From positions 1-64,000 of the forward strand of contig JBBQWZ010000015.1 of NCBI GenBank assembly GCA_038210135.1: a stretch of DNA of 64,000 bases, written 5' to 3'. Shown piece after piece: positions 1 to 9,825 of the stretch. The notes beneath the pieces were generated by a model, which ran no database searches, was not told where the DNA came from, and saw only the letters and a list, made by a program, of their open reading frames with translations. Made by a program: the position numbers and the translations under genes. The first letter of the stretch is position 1; each line of letters starts with the position of its first letter. Source of the DNA: JBBQWZ01 sp038210135 (lineage in GTDB: Bacteria > Acidobacteriota > Terriglobia > Bryobacterales > Bryobacteraceae).

Positions 1-110
1 CGGGAATAACGCGTCATAACAATTCCTTCGAGTGGGGACCTCGAGTAAAACTCCCGCTTCGCCAGGCCTGGCGACACCTCTAATCAGGTGCCAACACAAC
101 CCAACCGCTA

Positions 111-304
111 TAGCCCCGCACGTCAGTGCGGGGATTCCGCAACCGACCGCCCTATAACCGCGCACGTCAGTGCGGGGATTCCGTAGCCGATCCGTAGCCC
201 CGCACGTGAGTGCGGGGATTCCGAGCCGATCCGTAGCCCCGCACGTGAGTGCGGGGATTCCTTCGTCCGCGCGTTCTACCCGCGCACGTCAGTGCGGGGA
301 TTCC
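111..304. repeat. Five short palindromic repeats (cgcacgtSagtgcggggattcc)
   Basis: Five near-identical units lie at about 111-138, 156-182, 195-222, 235-261 and 279-304. Each carries a dyad in which CCCCGCAC (or CGCGCAC) faces GTGCGGGG around a 2-4 base centre (GTCA or GTGA), followed by an invariant ATTCC. Spacing is irregular (about 40-44 bp) and the material between units is itself partly repeated ('cgatccgtag'), so this is a REP-like island rather than CRISPR. It sits just past the 3' end of the minus-strand gene at 320-862, so the hairpins could stabilise or end that transcript. No T-run follows the stems. Confidence 0.85.
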
Positions 305-319
305 AAGGCGCATCGGCGG

Positions 320-862
320 CTAAATCGCCCGCCAGACCAGCCAGGCCGCGCCCACCAAAAACCCCAAACCAGCCTGATACTCTTCGTTTTTCAGATACTG
401 CGAAAAACGAAACGGCGTACCCAGCCGCGCCGACGGAGTCATCCTCGGCACCAACGCCGGCACGCGCGTCGCGTATTCGTTGTAGGACGGAAATAGCTTT
501 CGCAGGTGCTGTTCTTCGTTCTGGATCACCGGCAAATACACGCCGAAAAAGACCACCGCAAACAGCAGCGCCAGTTCCCATCGATTGGCCGCCACGGCCA
601 GGCCGATCGCCGCGATCAGCGTTCCCAGGTACAGCGGATTTCGCACGAACGCATACGGACCCGCTTCCGCCAATTGCTGATTTTTTTCGAGATGCCCCGC
701 CGCCCACGCGCGGATCGCCAGACCCAGCAGCGACACCGGAAAGCCCATCGCCAGCGTCTCGACAGTCGGCCGCGCGAGATAGGCGAAGGCTGCCACCAAC
801 AGAAATCCGGAAGGGACCCGCAGGCGCGCCACGGCATCGGCGTAAGGTTTGGGGAACGTCAT
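320..862 (-). CDS. Isoprenylcysteine carboxyl methyltransferase-family membrane protein
   Basis: 180 residues with about four hydrophobic segments. The C-terminal half has the ICMT/PEMT-like signature: a conserved 'GPYAFVRNPLYLG' block followed by a hydrophobic stretch and 'NEEQHLRKLFPSYNEYATRV', the part that forms the SAM-binding pocket in this family. It is expected to be an integral inner-membrane methyltransferase, but bacterial members act on varied and mostly unknown lipids or small molecules, so the substrate is not assigned. It is the last gene of a minus-strand run (2447 down to 320), 8 bp after a small TTG-start gene and downstream of a family 9 glycosyltransferase, which suggests an envelope-related role. 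Confidence 0.85.
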   Translation of the reverse strand: MTFPKPYADAVARLRVPSGFLLVAAFAYLARPTVETLAMGFPVSLLGLAIRAWAAGHLEKNQQLAEAGPYAFVRNPLYLGTLIAAIGLAVAANRWELALLFAVVFFGVYLPVIQNEEQHLRKLFPSYNEYATRVPALVPRMTPSARLGTPFRFSQYLKNEEYQAGLGFLVGAAWLVWRAI

Positions 863-870
863 TCGCGCGT

Positions 871-1089
871 TCAGCCGTGTTTCGCCTGATGCTCGATCCG
901 GTCCGCGAGCGCGGAAATCTCGTCAATCGCTTCGAGCTTGATCCCGACATCCAGCGCCTCGGGAAGCGTTTCCTGCAGCTTCGTGATCGCATGCAGAATG
1001 TGGCTCGACGAGCGAAGCACTGTCAGCAGGTAATGGTATTCCACCGCCGAGAGCGTGATCGTGACTGGTGCGTCGTTCTTCTCTACCAA
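871..1089 (-). CDS. Small hypothetical protein (72 aa)
   Basis: 72 residues, mainly acidic and helical by appearance ('SAVEYHYLLTVLRSSSHIL', 'EAIDEISALADRIEHQAK'), with no signal peptide or membrane segment. I do not recognise the family. The start is a TTG preceded on the minus strand by GGGAGGAC about 6 bases upstream, a good ribosome binding site that supports this start over internal ones. It lies 43 bp after the glycosyltransferase gene and 8 bp before the ICMT-like gene, so it is probably cotranscribed with them. Confidence 0.6.
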   Translation of the reverse strand: MVEKNDAPVTITLSAVEYHYLLTVLRSSSHILHAITKLQETLPEALDVGIKLEAIDEISALADRIEHQAKHG

Positions 1090-1132
1090 AGCGTCCTCCC
1101 GTACAGCATTAACATCATACGCGGCGTGCCTC

Positions 1133-2086
1133 TCATAACCCGAGCTTCGCCTTTAACGCGGCCAGCACCTGATCCACGGTCACCGCGCGCATCGAGGCCG
1201 CGATCTCGCGATCGCGCCGATAGCTGGTCTCTGCGCCCGGATCCCGTAGTGTCGTGATCGACCCGCCGTAGGGGCCGTTTCGCGCCGGATCCGTCGGCCC
1301 GAAAATCGCGACCCCCGGTTTCGATAACGCCGCCGCCAAGTGCAGCGGGCCGGAATCGACTCCCACCACAGCCGTCGCCTGGCGCGTCGCGTGAATCAGT
1401 CCCTGGATCCCTGACAGATGGACGCGGACTCCTTCGATCTGATGCAGCGCCTCCGCCGATTCCGGGGCTCCGTTCAGAACCAATTCGAGCGACGTCTCCG
1501 CCCGCAGCCGCCGGGCAAGCTCCGCAAAATTGTGCGCTGGCCATTGTTTTGAAGGCCACCCGGCCAGCGGACTGGTCAGCACGAAGCCACCTTTCGGAAG
1601 CTCGCCTTCCGGCTTGCCTACAGGCAGCGGAAACTGCACGACGAAGCTGCTGGCCCCCGCGGCGGACGCCAGTTCCAGATTTTTGTCGACCACATGAGCT
1701 GGCTTCCCGTCCGCTGTCGCCGAGTAGAATAACGCCGCCGGCTTCTCCTTCAATTGCGATGAATGGAACCCGTAAATCTTCTCCGGCCTCGCCGCCGCCG
1801 CAACCAAAGCGGACTGTATCAAGCCCTGGAAATCGACCGCGATATCGAAGCGTCCGGCGCGAAGCTTCCGCCGCGTTTCTAAGATCGACCGCAGCGAGCG
1901 CCGGTCGAAGTCCACGATTTCATCGATGAAGGGATTGCCTTCGAGGAGCGGACGCCAGCGCGGATTCACCACCCAGGTCAGGCGGGAATGCGGCAGGCTG
2001 TGCTTCAGGCTCGCGGCCGACGGCAGCGTGTGCAGCACGTCGCCCATCGAGCTCAGGCGAACCACTAAAATGCGGGGACCCGGCAT
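1133..2086 (-). CDS. Glycosyltransferase family 9 (heptosyltransferase-like)
   Basis: 317 residues, the normal size for ADP-heptose:LPS heptosyltransferases (WaaC/WaaF, GT9). The N-terminus 'RILVVRLSSMGDVLHTLPS' is the typical nucleotide-sugar transferase start with the SMGDVLHTLP block. The C-terminal Rossmann half contains 'VVGVDSGPLHLAAALSKPGVAIFGPTDPARNGPYG', the classic GT9 donor-binding motif (DSGxxHLAxAL...FGPTDP). It is expected on the cytoplasmic face of the inner membrane, adding heptose or a related sugar to the lipid A core. It follows the preceding gene by 10 bp. The closest match by eye is heptosyltransferase I, but donor and acceptor are not proven. Confidence 0.9.
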   Translation of the reverse strand: MPGPRILVVRLSSMGDVLHTLPSAASLKHSLPHSRLTWVVNPRWRPLLEGNPFIDEIVDFDRRSLRSILETRRKLRAGRFDIAVDFQGLIQSALVAAAARPEKIYGFHSSQLKEKPAALFYSATADGKPAHVVDKNLELASAAGASSFVVQFPLPVGKPEGELPKGGFVLTSPLAGWPSKQWPAHNFAELARRLRAETSLELVLNGAPESAEALHQIEGVRVHLSGIQGLIHATRQATAVVGVDSGPLHLAAALSKPGVAIFGPTDPARNGPYGGSITTLRDPGAETSYRRDREIAASMRAVTVDQVLAALKAKLGL

Positions 2087-2096
2087 CGTTGCGCGC

Positions 2097-2447
2097 CTAT
2101 GCGCGCCTCTTCACGTGATCGATCAGCCCGGCGAGGCGGGCGTTGTGCGCGGCCACCAGGTCGACAGTACTCGACGCTTCAAAACCTTCCCCTGGCTCGA
2201 GCGGAAGCACGTAGTCGACCGCGCGGACTCCGGCCACCAGTTCCGCCCGCGCGCGGACCGGCAGAATCGGATCCACTCCCGGATCCACAATCACCACCAG
2301 CTTGACGTCCGGCTGCACGGCGTCCACTAACTCCTGCGCGTGGGCGGCGAGAAGCGGGTCGAAAGTTCCTCGAACGAATCGCAGCGACATGCCGTCAAAC
2401 AGCTGCATGACATCGGCGACGGAGATAATCTTGCTGCGGGTATCCAC
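2097..2447 (-). CDS. Degenerate nucleotidyltransferase-like protein (RfaE-C/cytidylyltransferase fold)
   Basis: 116 residues. Residues about 25-37 read 'VRGTFDPLLAAHAQEL', aligning with the G-[TC]-F-D-x-x-H-x-G-H nucleotide-binding loop of adenylyl/cytidylyltransferases such as the C-terminal domain of HldE (RfaE), but the first His is Leu and the Gly is Ala, leaving only the last His. Later segments ('KLVVIVDPGVDP', 'PVRARAELVAGVRAVDYVLPL') match that fold's strands and the family's R-x-x-x-x-x-x-x-VD block; the usual ISST-type C-terminal motif is not seen. It is the first gene of the operon and precedes a heptosyltransferase-like gene by 10 bp, fitting a heptose connection. It may be catalytically impaired or a repurposed family member. 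Confidence 0.6.
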   Translation of the reverse strand: MDTRSKIISVADVMQLFDGMSLRFVRGTFDPLLAAHAQELVDAVQPDVKLVVIVDPGVDPILPVRARAELVAGVRAVDYVLPLEPGEGFEASSTVDLVAAHNARLAGLIDHVKRRA

Positions 2448-2621
2448 TGCTTCTTATTGGACCAAGTTCCGGTGCGGCGCGCCAACGATCGAGCACAATT
2501 CGTTACATCCAGTCGACTTCAACCTGTGCGAGGATTCTCATAGATATGCATTCGCAGTGCGCGCCCCGTCTCCGTGCGCGCTGCCTCAGGGAGCCGGATA
2601 AAGGAGTTTAGTACTTTCGTG

Positions 2622-3062
2622 ATGTGGAACCAACTCGCAGCCGCCGGGGTTATCGCCGCGGCCTGCCTCACACTCGCCGGAATCAGCCTCGCGCAGGACA
2701 AGGACGGGGGCCGCATGCCGGCCACCGAAGCAAAAAAGCTGAAGAGTCCCGTACCCTTCACCAAGAAATCCATCACCGCCGGCAAGAACACCTTCATCCG
2801 CAATTGCGTGGGATGCCACGGGGCGGACGGCAAATCCATGGTGGATGTCGTGTCCGACGCCACCGACCTGACCCAGCCGAGATTCTATAAGAGCGGGGCG
2901 AGCGAAGGCGAAGTTTATCGCAGCATTCGCGATGGCGCCGCCGAAACCATGCCCGCCTTCAAAACCCAGATTGCGGACGACAAGGATCTCTGGAACCTGG
3001 TCAACTTTATCCGCAGCCTTTGGCCGGACGAGGCCCGTCCGCCTATTCAGGACGACAAGTAG
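2622..3062 (+). CDS. Exported monohaem c-type cytochrome
   Basis: 146 residues from the ATG at 2622 (a GTG at 2619 is equally possible; an AAGGAG lies at 2601-2606). It begins with a signal peptide ending near 'AGISLAQD'. One haem-attachment motif, CVGCH, follows 'FIRN', and a distal 'TMPAF' Met would be the sixth iron ligand; 'DLWNLVNFIRSL' is the usual C-terminal helix of class I cytochromes. It should act in the periplasm as a single-electron carrier. The next gene starts 19 bp downstream with its own AGGAG, so the cytochrome is very probably cotranscribed with the ThDP enzyme and may be its electron acceptor. Confidence 0.9.
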   Translation: MWNQLAAAGVIAAACLTLAGISLAQDKDGGRMPATEAKKLKSPVPFTKKSITAGKNTFIRNCVGCHGADGKSMVDVVSDATDLTQPRFYKSGASEGEVYRSIRDGAAETMPAFKTQIADDKDLWNLVNFIRSLWPDEARPPIQDDK

Positions 3063-3081
3063 CCAATAGGAGCCCGCAACT

Positions 3082-5067
<1,986 letters not shown>

Positions 5068-5243
5068 TCCCCCCGGCAAGGGCGGGTTGTCCGCTCCCCG
5101 ATGGCCGCGGCTTGGAATGCGGGTCCCATCGCTTACGCTCAGGGTTCAAGCGGAAATGCGGTCCCGTCGCTTTGGCCGGGGGATTCTTTTGGCCCCGCCA
5201 CCACCCACTCCGCGCTAGCATCAAAGATCCTGCCTTAGAACGA

Positions 5244-5798
5244 ATGCCTTCGACCAAATCAGCAACCAAGAAGCGCCCCGCGAAAAAGGCGCCGGCCAAA
5301 AAGGCCGCGCCCAAGCGGCCGGATCCGGCCATCGCACTCGTCGCCGAGATCCTTGAAGGCTATGCCAACCGAGCGGTCTTTCGGGGGTTCAGCAGGGGAC
5401 CGCAAACCGCCGGCAAGGCCACCTTCAAAGTCCTGTGGCATCGCGACCGCTTCTTCGATATCGTTTTCGACCGAAAAGCCAGGACGATCACGATGCCCCT
5501 GGTTTTGCCCGAAGTGGACCCGGCCATGTTCAAGGACTTCCAGAAATGGATCCTCACCCGTCACTCGAAGGAGCTGGTCGAGCACCGCCGCATCGACACC
5601 CGCTTGGCGACCCTCACCACCGCGCGGAAGTCCGGCAACGTCTCGCTTACGATCACCGGCAAAGCCAGCAAGGATCTGGAATACGCCACCCGCAGGCTGA
5701 TTCACACGGTCCACGAGGTCTTCCTCAGCTTTCTCACCGACGGACCCTACTTCGAGTACATGGTCGAGAAGTTCGACCTGGATCCGGATAAGCCATAG
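5244..5798 (+). CDS. Hypothetical protein with Lys/Ala/Pro-rich N-terminal tail
   Basis: 184 residues from the ATG at 5244; upstream in-frame codons to 5112 look non-coding. Residues 5-28 are a basic low-complexity tail of Lys-Lys-Ala-Pro type, resembling histone-H1-like tails and suggesting nucleic-acid or ribosome contact, though the family is unknown to me. The remaining ~150 residues look globular, with no signal peptide or membrane segment ('FKVLWHRDRFFDIVFDRKARTI', 'VEHRRIDTRLATL', 'LIHTVHEVFLSFL'). Its TAG stop overlaps the GTG start of rsmG (TAGTG), so the two are translationally coupled; a link to ribosome biogenesis is possible but inferred only from that. Confidence 0.7.
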   Translation: MPSTKSATKKRPAKKAPAKKAAPKRPDPAIALVAEILEGYANRAVFRGFSRGPQTAGKATFKVLWHRDRFFDIVFDRKARTITMPLVLPEVDPAMFKDFQKWILTRHSKELVEHRRIDTRLATLTTARKSGNVSLTITGKASKDLEYATRRLIHTVHEVFLSFLTDGPYFEYMVEKFDLDPDKP

Positions 5799-6430
5799 TG
5801 TCCTTCGCCAACGAATTAGACCAGGTTCTGCCGGAGGACCTGCCCCATCGCGACGCTGTGGTCGCCATCTGCGCCCGGCACCTTGAACTGGTCGAGGAAG
5901 CGAATCAGCAGTTCAATCTGACTCGCGTCACGTCGCCGCGCGAGGCGGCCATCAAGCATGTCGCGGACTCGGTGATTCCGTGGATGCTGTTTGCCCGGGC
6001 GAAGAAGGTCCTCGATATCGGCTCGGGGGCGGGCTTTCCTGGGATCCCGCTGGCGGTCGTGCTGCCGGAAGTCCGGTTCACGCTTTCCGAGTCCACGCAG
6101 AAGAAGGCGCGCTTCCTCGAGTCGGCGGTCTCGGCTCTGGAGTTGCCGAACGTTCGTGTCACGTCGCAGCGGGCGGAGGACCTCCTCAAGGCGGAGCACT
6201 TCGACCTAGTGACCGCGCGGGCGGTCGCTCCGCTGAGCCGGGCGTTAGTAACCTTCGCGCCGTGGAAACCTGGAGTTCGAGGGCTGTTCTACAAGGGACC
6301 GGACGCGGAGGCCGAGATCGCGGAGGCTACTGCCGAAGCGCGCAAGCGCCAGGTCCATCTGGAAGTCGCGATGACGTACACCCTCCCGGACGACCTGGGT
6401 TCCCGCACGGTAGTCGAGATCTCCCGCTAG
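5798..6430 (+). CDS. rsmG: 16S rRNA (guanine-N7)-methyltransferase RsmG
   Basis: 210 residues, the usual RsmG (GidB) length. It shows the SAM-binding loop 'VLDIGSGAGFPGIPLA', preceded by 'FNLTRVTSPREAAIKHVADSV' (the RsmG N-terminal block with Asn-Leu-Thr) and followed by 'ARAVAPLSRAL', all typical. It methylates N7 of G527 (E. coli numbering) in 16S rRNA in the cytoplasm. The start is a GTG at 5798 that shares a base with the TAG of the upstream gene. Loss of this enzyme in other bacteria gives low-level streptomycin resistance. Family assignment is secure. Confidence 0.95.
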   Translation: MSFANELDQVLPEDLPHRDAVVAICARHLELVEEANQQFNLTRVTSPREAAIKHVADSVIPWMLFARAKKVLDIGSGAGFPGIPLAVVLPEVRFTLSESTQKKARFLESAVSALELPNVRVTSQRAEDLLKAEHFDLVTARAVAPLSRALVTFAPWKPGVRGLFYKGPDAEAEIAEATAEARKRQVHLEVAMTYTLPDDLGSRTVVEISR

Positions 6431-6431
6431 C

Positions 6432-6656
6432 GTGGGATGGAACCTTGAGCGTGAGCGACGGGATCGCCAGCAGTGCCAATGGCCGCTGTGCGAAACGAAG
6501 CCAAACGCGGACAACCACCGGTCGATGTTGATGGGATGGAACCCTGAACATGAGCGAGGGGACCCCTTGCCAGAAGCCCCAAGGAGGCTCTGCGAAACGA
6601 AGCCAAACCCATCGTCAGAGGTGCCAATGGATGCCGTGCGAAACGAAGCCAAACGC
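6432..6656. repeat. Mosaic of two interspersed repeat elements
   Basis: Two elements alternate directly after rsmG. Element A ('tgggatggaaccYtgarc..gagcga') occurs at 6432-6463 and 6531-6562. Element B, with core TGCGAAACGAAGCCAAAC, occurs at 6473-6508, 6588-6610 (core only) and 6621-6656; the first and third B copies also share the flanking GTGCCAATGG. The region has no credible gene. Short interspersed families like this are common in large acidobacterial genomes. The order A-B-A-B-B suggests local duplication. Confidence 0.8.
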
Positions 6657-6658
6657 AG

Positions 6659-6700
6659 AAAACCTCACCGATTACGTCTTACAGTAACGGGTGAGGTTTT
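6659..6700. terminator. Hairpin AAAACCTCACC...GGTGAGGTTTT (bidirectional terminator candidate)
   Basis: An 11-bp perfect inverted repeat (6659-6669 with 6690-6700) ends in an A-run on one side and a T-run on the other, the form of a bidirectional intrinsic terminator. The inner part can pair further (CCGATTAC with GTAACGG, one bulge). It lies between rsmG plus its repeat tail (plus strand) and the minus-strand gene ending at 6729, so it can serve both. Confidence 0.75.
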
Positions 6701-6728
6701 ATACGCTAAGATTTAGGTTCTATTTTGG

Positions 6729-6959
6729 TTACGCGTGCGCGGCGGTGCGCGTTTTGCGTGCCGGGAAGTGCTTCGCCAGCCAACGCTCGATTACGTCGCG
6801 CTGCGGCGCTGGAACCACACGTTGGTAGCTCGTAAGCCCGGTGTGTTCGCTGTATTCGGCCATGAGGTACTCGCCGTTGTTCATGATGAGGATGAGCCCA
6901 TCCTGCTTCCCACGGCGGCAATGGTAAGAGTCGTTGATCGGCAGAGAGGTGGGTTGCAC
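6729..6959 (-). CDS. Small hypothetical protein (76 aa)
   Basis: 76 residues from a GTG start; an internal ATG near residue 26 ('MNNGEYLMAEYSEHTG') is an alternative start. The composition is protein-like: 'NGEYLMAEYSEHTGLTSYQRVV', then 'ERWLAKHFPARK' and a basic tail. No membrane segment or signal peptide, and no family recognised. No good ribosome binding site is seen before the GTG, but TACACT lies 8 bases upstream, compatible with a leaderless transcript. It is convergent with rsmG across a bidirectional hairpin. Moderate confidence that it is real. Confidence 0.45.
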   Translation of the reverse strand: MQPTSLPINDSYHCRRGKQDGLILIMNNGEYLMAEYSEHTGLTSYQRVVPAPQRDVIERWLAKHFPARKTRTAAHA

Positions 6960-7401
6960 TAATCCCTAGTGTAGCAGATCAACCACGTTTTGTCCTGTCG
7001 CGCAACGAAGATTTCCACAGACACCTCTGTGTAATCTCTTTTGCGGCACAACTTTTTCCATTCTCGCCCGATACCTATATAACGCCGGGAGCGCGCGCCC
7101 GCACCGACATGCTCGATAACACGGCATGCCAGATGTTCCAAGTGCGCCTCCCAGCGCATACAAAGAGTACTGCGGATAACATGCGAAACCTAGTGAATGT
7201 TTGAAGCGCTATTTATTCTTCGCAAATTGCGCCGCGCGAGCTAGATTTGCTGGGTGACCAAGGGTGTGAATGCGGTTGCGAGTGTTCCCACCCGACCCTG
7301 GACAAACACAGGACAGACCATCAACCCCGGCATTTCGCGGCGTCTTTCCGGCGTTCGCCCCAACCTCCAAACCCTTCGAAAGGCATCCCGTCTATTGGCC
7401 C
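6960..7401. other. Intergenic region between divergent genes, no gene recognised
   Basis: 442 bp of lower GC than its surroundings, separating the minus-strand small gene from the plus-strand DUF2911 gene, so it must hold promoters for both. A small dyad CACAG-6-CTGTG is at 7016-7031 and an AT-rich 'cctatataac' at about 7075-7084. Short open frames here lack coding character. No RNA gene was recognised. Confidence 0.5.
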
Positions 7402-8526
7402 ATGCGCCTGCTTTTGCCTCTCACTTGTGTCCTCCTTGCGGCTGCTCCGGCCTTCAGCCAACGGCTCGCCGCGATCTCCCTGCCGCCCGGCGGCAACAAC
7501 CAGAAAGCCACGGTCAGCCAATACCTCGGACTGGTGAAGGTCACCATCGACTACAACAGTCCTTCGGTTCACGGACCCGCCGGGAAGGACCGGCGCGGCC
7601 AGATCTGGGGCAAGCTGGTTCCCTACGGCCTCTCGAACCTTGGTTTCGGCAACGGCAAACCAGGACCGTGGCGAGCGGGAGCCAACGAGAACACGGTCTT
7701 CAGCGTGTCTCATGCGATCGTGATCGACGGCAAGACCCTGCCCGCGGGCAGCTACGGCCTGCATATGATCCCCGGCGAGACCGAATGGACGGTCATCTTT
7801 TCCAAAGACAACGCGGCGTGGGGGAGCTTCTGGTATGAAGAGAGCCGCGACGCTTTACGGGTGAAAGCCACGCCGCGCAAACACGATTACCGCGAATATC
7901 TCACTTATGAGTTCAACGACCGCAAGGTGGATTCCGCGACGGTCGAACTCCAATGGGAAGATCTGGCGGTGGCCTGGAACATCCGGGTGCCGGACACCAA
8001 CGAGCTCTACATCACCAAGCTGCGCGAGGAGCTGACCACGGTTCCCGGCTTCGACAACCGCTCCTACGCGCAGGCGGCTCTGTTCTGCGTGCAGACCAAA
8101 TCGAATCTCGCACAAGGTTTGCAGTGGGCCGAATCCGCCGTCAGCATGCCGGGCATCGGCCAGCCGACCTATAACAACCTCAGCGCGAAGGCGCAGGTGC
8201 TCGAAGCGATGGGCCGTTCCGACGAAGCGAAGAAGACCATGATGACCGCGGTGCGCGAGCCCACCACGACGACCTTTGAGATTCATCAATATGGACGCCA
8301 ATTGCTGAACCAGAAGAAGAATGCGGAAGCTCTGGAGGTCTTCAAGTTCAATGAGCAACGCTTCGGCGACAACTGGCCGGTGCACGTCGGCCTTGCGCGC
8401 GGTTACGCCGCGAACGGCGATAACAAGCAGGCGCTTGAGCATGCGAAGAAGGCGGTGGTGCAGGCTCCCGATGACCTCAACCGGAAGTCGCTCGAGGAGA
8501 TGGTCAAGTCGCTTTCGGCGCAGTAG
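7402..8526 (+). CDS. Exported DUF2911 protein with C-terminal TPR repeats
   Basis: 374 residues from the ATG at 7402, chosen because a clean signal peptide follows (MRLLLPLTCVLLAAAPAFSQ, cleavage after Ala-Phe-Ser). Residues about 25-180 match DUF2911: 'VTIDYNSPSVHGPAGKDRRGQIWG', 'RAGANENTVFSVSHAIVIDGKTLPAGSYGLHMIP', 'WTVIFSK'. From about 220 to the end there are TPR-type helices ('EAMGRSDEAKKTMMTAV', 'LLNQKKNAEALEVF', 'YAANGDNKQALEHAKKAV'). DUF2911 proteins are secreted and of unknown function; TPRs suggest a protein partner. It appears to be a single-gene transcript, followed by a tandem repeat. Confidence 0.88.
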   Translation: MRLLLPLTCVLLAAAPAFSQRLAAISLPPGGNNQKATVSQYLGLVKVTIDYNSPSVHGPAGKDRRGQIWGKLVPYGLSNLGFGNGKPGPWRAGANENTVFSVSHAIVIDGKTLPAGSYGLHMIPGETEWTVIFSKDNAAWGSFWYEESRDALRVKATPRKHDYREYLTYEFNDRKVDSATVELQWEDLAVAWNIRVPDTNELYITKLREELTTVPGFDNRSYAQAALFCVQTKSNLAQGLQWAESAVSMPGIGQPTYNNLSAKAQVLEAMGRSDEAKKTMMTAVREPTTTTFEIHQYGRQLLNQKKNAEALEVFKFNEQRFGDNWPVHVGLARGYAANGDNKQALEHAKKAVVQAPDDLNRKSLEEMVKSLSAQ

Positions 8527-8554
8527 CTATGGATTGGCGCGCGTTGTTTTAATG

Positions 8555-8694
8555 TTGTTTAAGATGCACAGGCCGGAGGCCTATGCCACTTGTTTAGGAT
8601 GCACAGGCCGGAGGCCTATGCCACTTGTTTAAGATGCACAGGCCGGAGGCCTATGCCACTTGTTTAAGATGCACAGGCCGGAGGCCTATGCCAC
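8555..8694. repeat. Four tandem 35-bp repeats with a GGCCGGAGGCC palindrome
   Basis: Four head-to-tail copies of a 35-bp unit begin at 8555, 8590, 8625 and 8660. Each contains AGGCC-GGA-GGCCT, a short dyad. They differ only at one base (aagat or aggat). A fifth, isolated copy of the 24-bp core (GCACAGGCCGGAGGCCTATG + CCAC) lies at 41847-41870. Copies have no unique spacers, so this is not CRISPR. It fills the gap between two convergent genes, a location where transcripts from both sides could end. Confidence 0.9.
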
Positions 8695-8698
8695 CACC

Positions 8699-9820
8699 TC
8701 AGGGTAGCTTCGCCAGGGGATCTCCGATGACGATATTTTGCCAACTCAAGGCGGGGATCGCCAGATAGTAGCTCTCGGCCAGATTGCGTCCTTTGAGATA
8801 CGCCGGAATCAGGACTTCCGGACGCGGGCAAAAATGGAGGTACGGCTCGGTGACATGGCCCGACGCGCCGGTCGCGCCTTCTTCAATGTAGTCGGCGGTC
8901 AGCGTCTGCGGAGCGCCGGCCCACCAGGTGTTATGGGGGTCGGCCCACGATCCGATGTTCCATGTATCGGGCGGGCGCTTAAAGGTGCGGCCGTTGGTGG
9001 ACACGAACTCAGTCATGATCGCGCCGGGCAGCCATTTGAATCCGAGCTTGCGCCGTTTGCGGTCGGGATCGTTCGAACCCCAGGAAGCGTAAGCGATCAC
9101 GTCGGTCTGGTCGTACAGAACTTTCGCCGAGTCGTCCATCACCAGCCGGTCCTGCGGAACGCGGAGTGACGCGTCGCGCAGCCATTCATTCCCCGGGGTC
9201 GAGTCGAGGGATTTGAGGTCGATCACGATGCGGCCCTTGTTGCGGTACTTCGGATCCTGCCCTTCGATGGCGCGGTCTACCAAAGCGCGCGCGGCCTGAA
9301 AATCGTAGCCCGCGAGGCGCGTGACGAGGTATATGGGAAAGCGGGCGTGGGTAAAATCAGCATCGACCTGGCGAAAAAACGGATTCGGAATGGAACCTTT
9401 TCGCTCATACTTTTTGCCCTGCATTTCGCTGTAGAGCAGGGTCAATTCGCTGTCTACCGCGGCCATATCCGTCATCGGACCGGGCGGCACTTCGCCGTTA
9501 ATCCGCAGCGGCAGGCCGGCAGTCGTCACGATGTAGAGAATCTGTTCAGTAAGGTGGCGCTCGCGCAGGCAGCGGGCAAGGGGCTTGGCGATGTTCGACT
9601 GGTATTCGCCGGCGCCGATCTCTTCGGTGTCCATGACCCGGACGTGGCAGACATTGGTGCTGGGAATGGCGCGCCGGCGCGCGTAATATTCGGCGATCGA
9701 TCGCGACAGCGGCGACGCGTCGTTGACCACCACGGCGACGTTCTCCGGACCACTCGCATTCGCCGGGGCAGCCACTGTTGTCAGAAAAAGAAGGGCGGCC
9801 GCGGCGGCCAGCTTTGGCAC
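8699..9820 (-). CDS. Exported TIGR03790 family protein
   Basis: 373 residues with a signal peptide (hydrophobic residues 4-20, cleavage near 'PANASG'). The whole length matches the TIGR03790 family known mainly from Acidobacteria: 'ENVAVVVNDASPLSRSIAEYYARRRAIP' near the start, 'YIVTTAGLPLRI', 'LVTRLAGYDFQAARALVDRAI', 'YASWGSNDPDRKRRKLGFKWLPGA' and 'GATGASGHVTEPYL'. Function is unknown; some members look like distant cysteine-protease-like folds, which I cannot confirm here. It starts 5 bp after the cytochrome c gene at 9826-10257 and is probably cotranscribed with it. Confidence 0.85.
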   Translation of the reverse strand: MPKLAAAAALLFLTTVAAPANASGPENVAVVVNDASPLSRSIAEYYARRRAIPSTNVCHVRVMDTEEIGAGEYQSNIAKPLARCLRERHLTEQILYIVTTAGLPLRINGEVPPGPMTDMAAVDSELTLLYSEMQGKKYERKGSIPNPFFRQVDADFTHARFPIYLVTRLAGYDFQAARALVDRAIEGQDPKYRNKGRIVIDLKSLDSTPGNEWLRDASLRVPQDRLVMDDSAKVLYDQTDVIAYASWGSNDPDRKRRKLGFKWLPGAIMTEFVSTNGRTFKRPPDTWNIGSWADPHNTWWAGAPQTLTADYIEEGATGASGHVTEPYLHFCPRPEVLIPAYLKGRNLAESYYLAIPALSWQNIVIGDPLAKLP

Positions 9821-9825
9821 CGCGG

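Noticed and set aside
111..304. CRISPR array
   Set aside because: Repeats are short palindromes with variable and partly repeated intervening sequence; no cas genes nearby.
8555..8694. CRISPR array
   Set aside because: Head-to-tail 35-bp copies without unique spacers.
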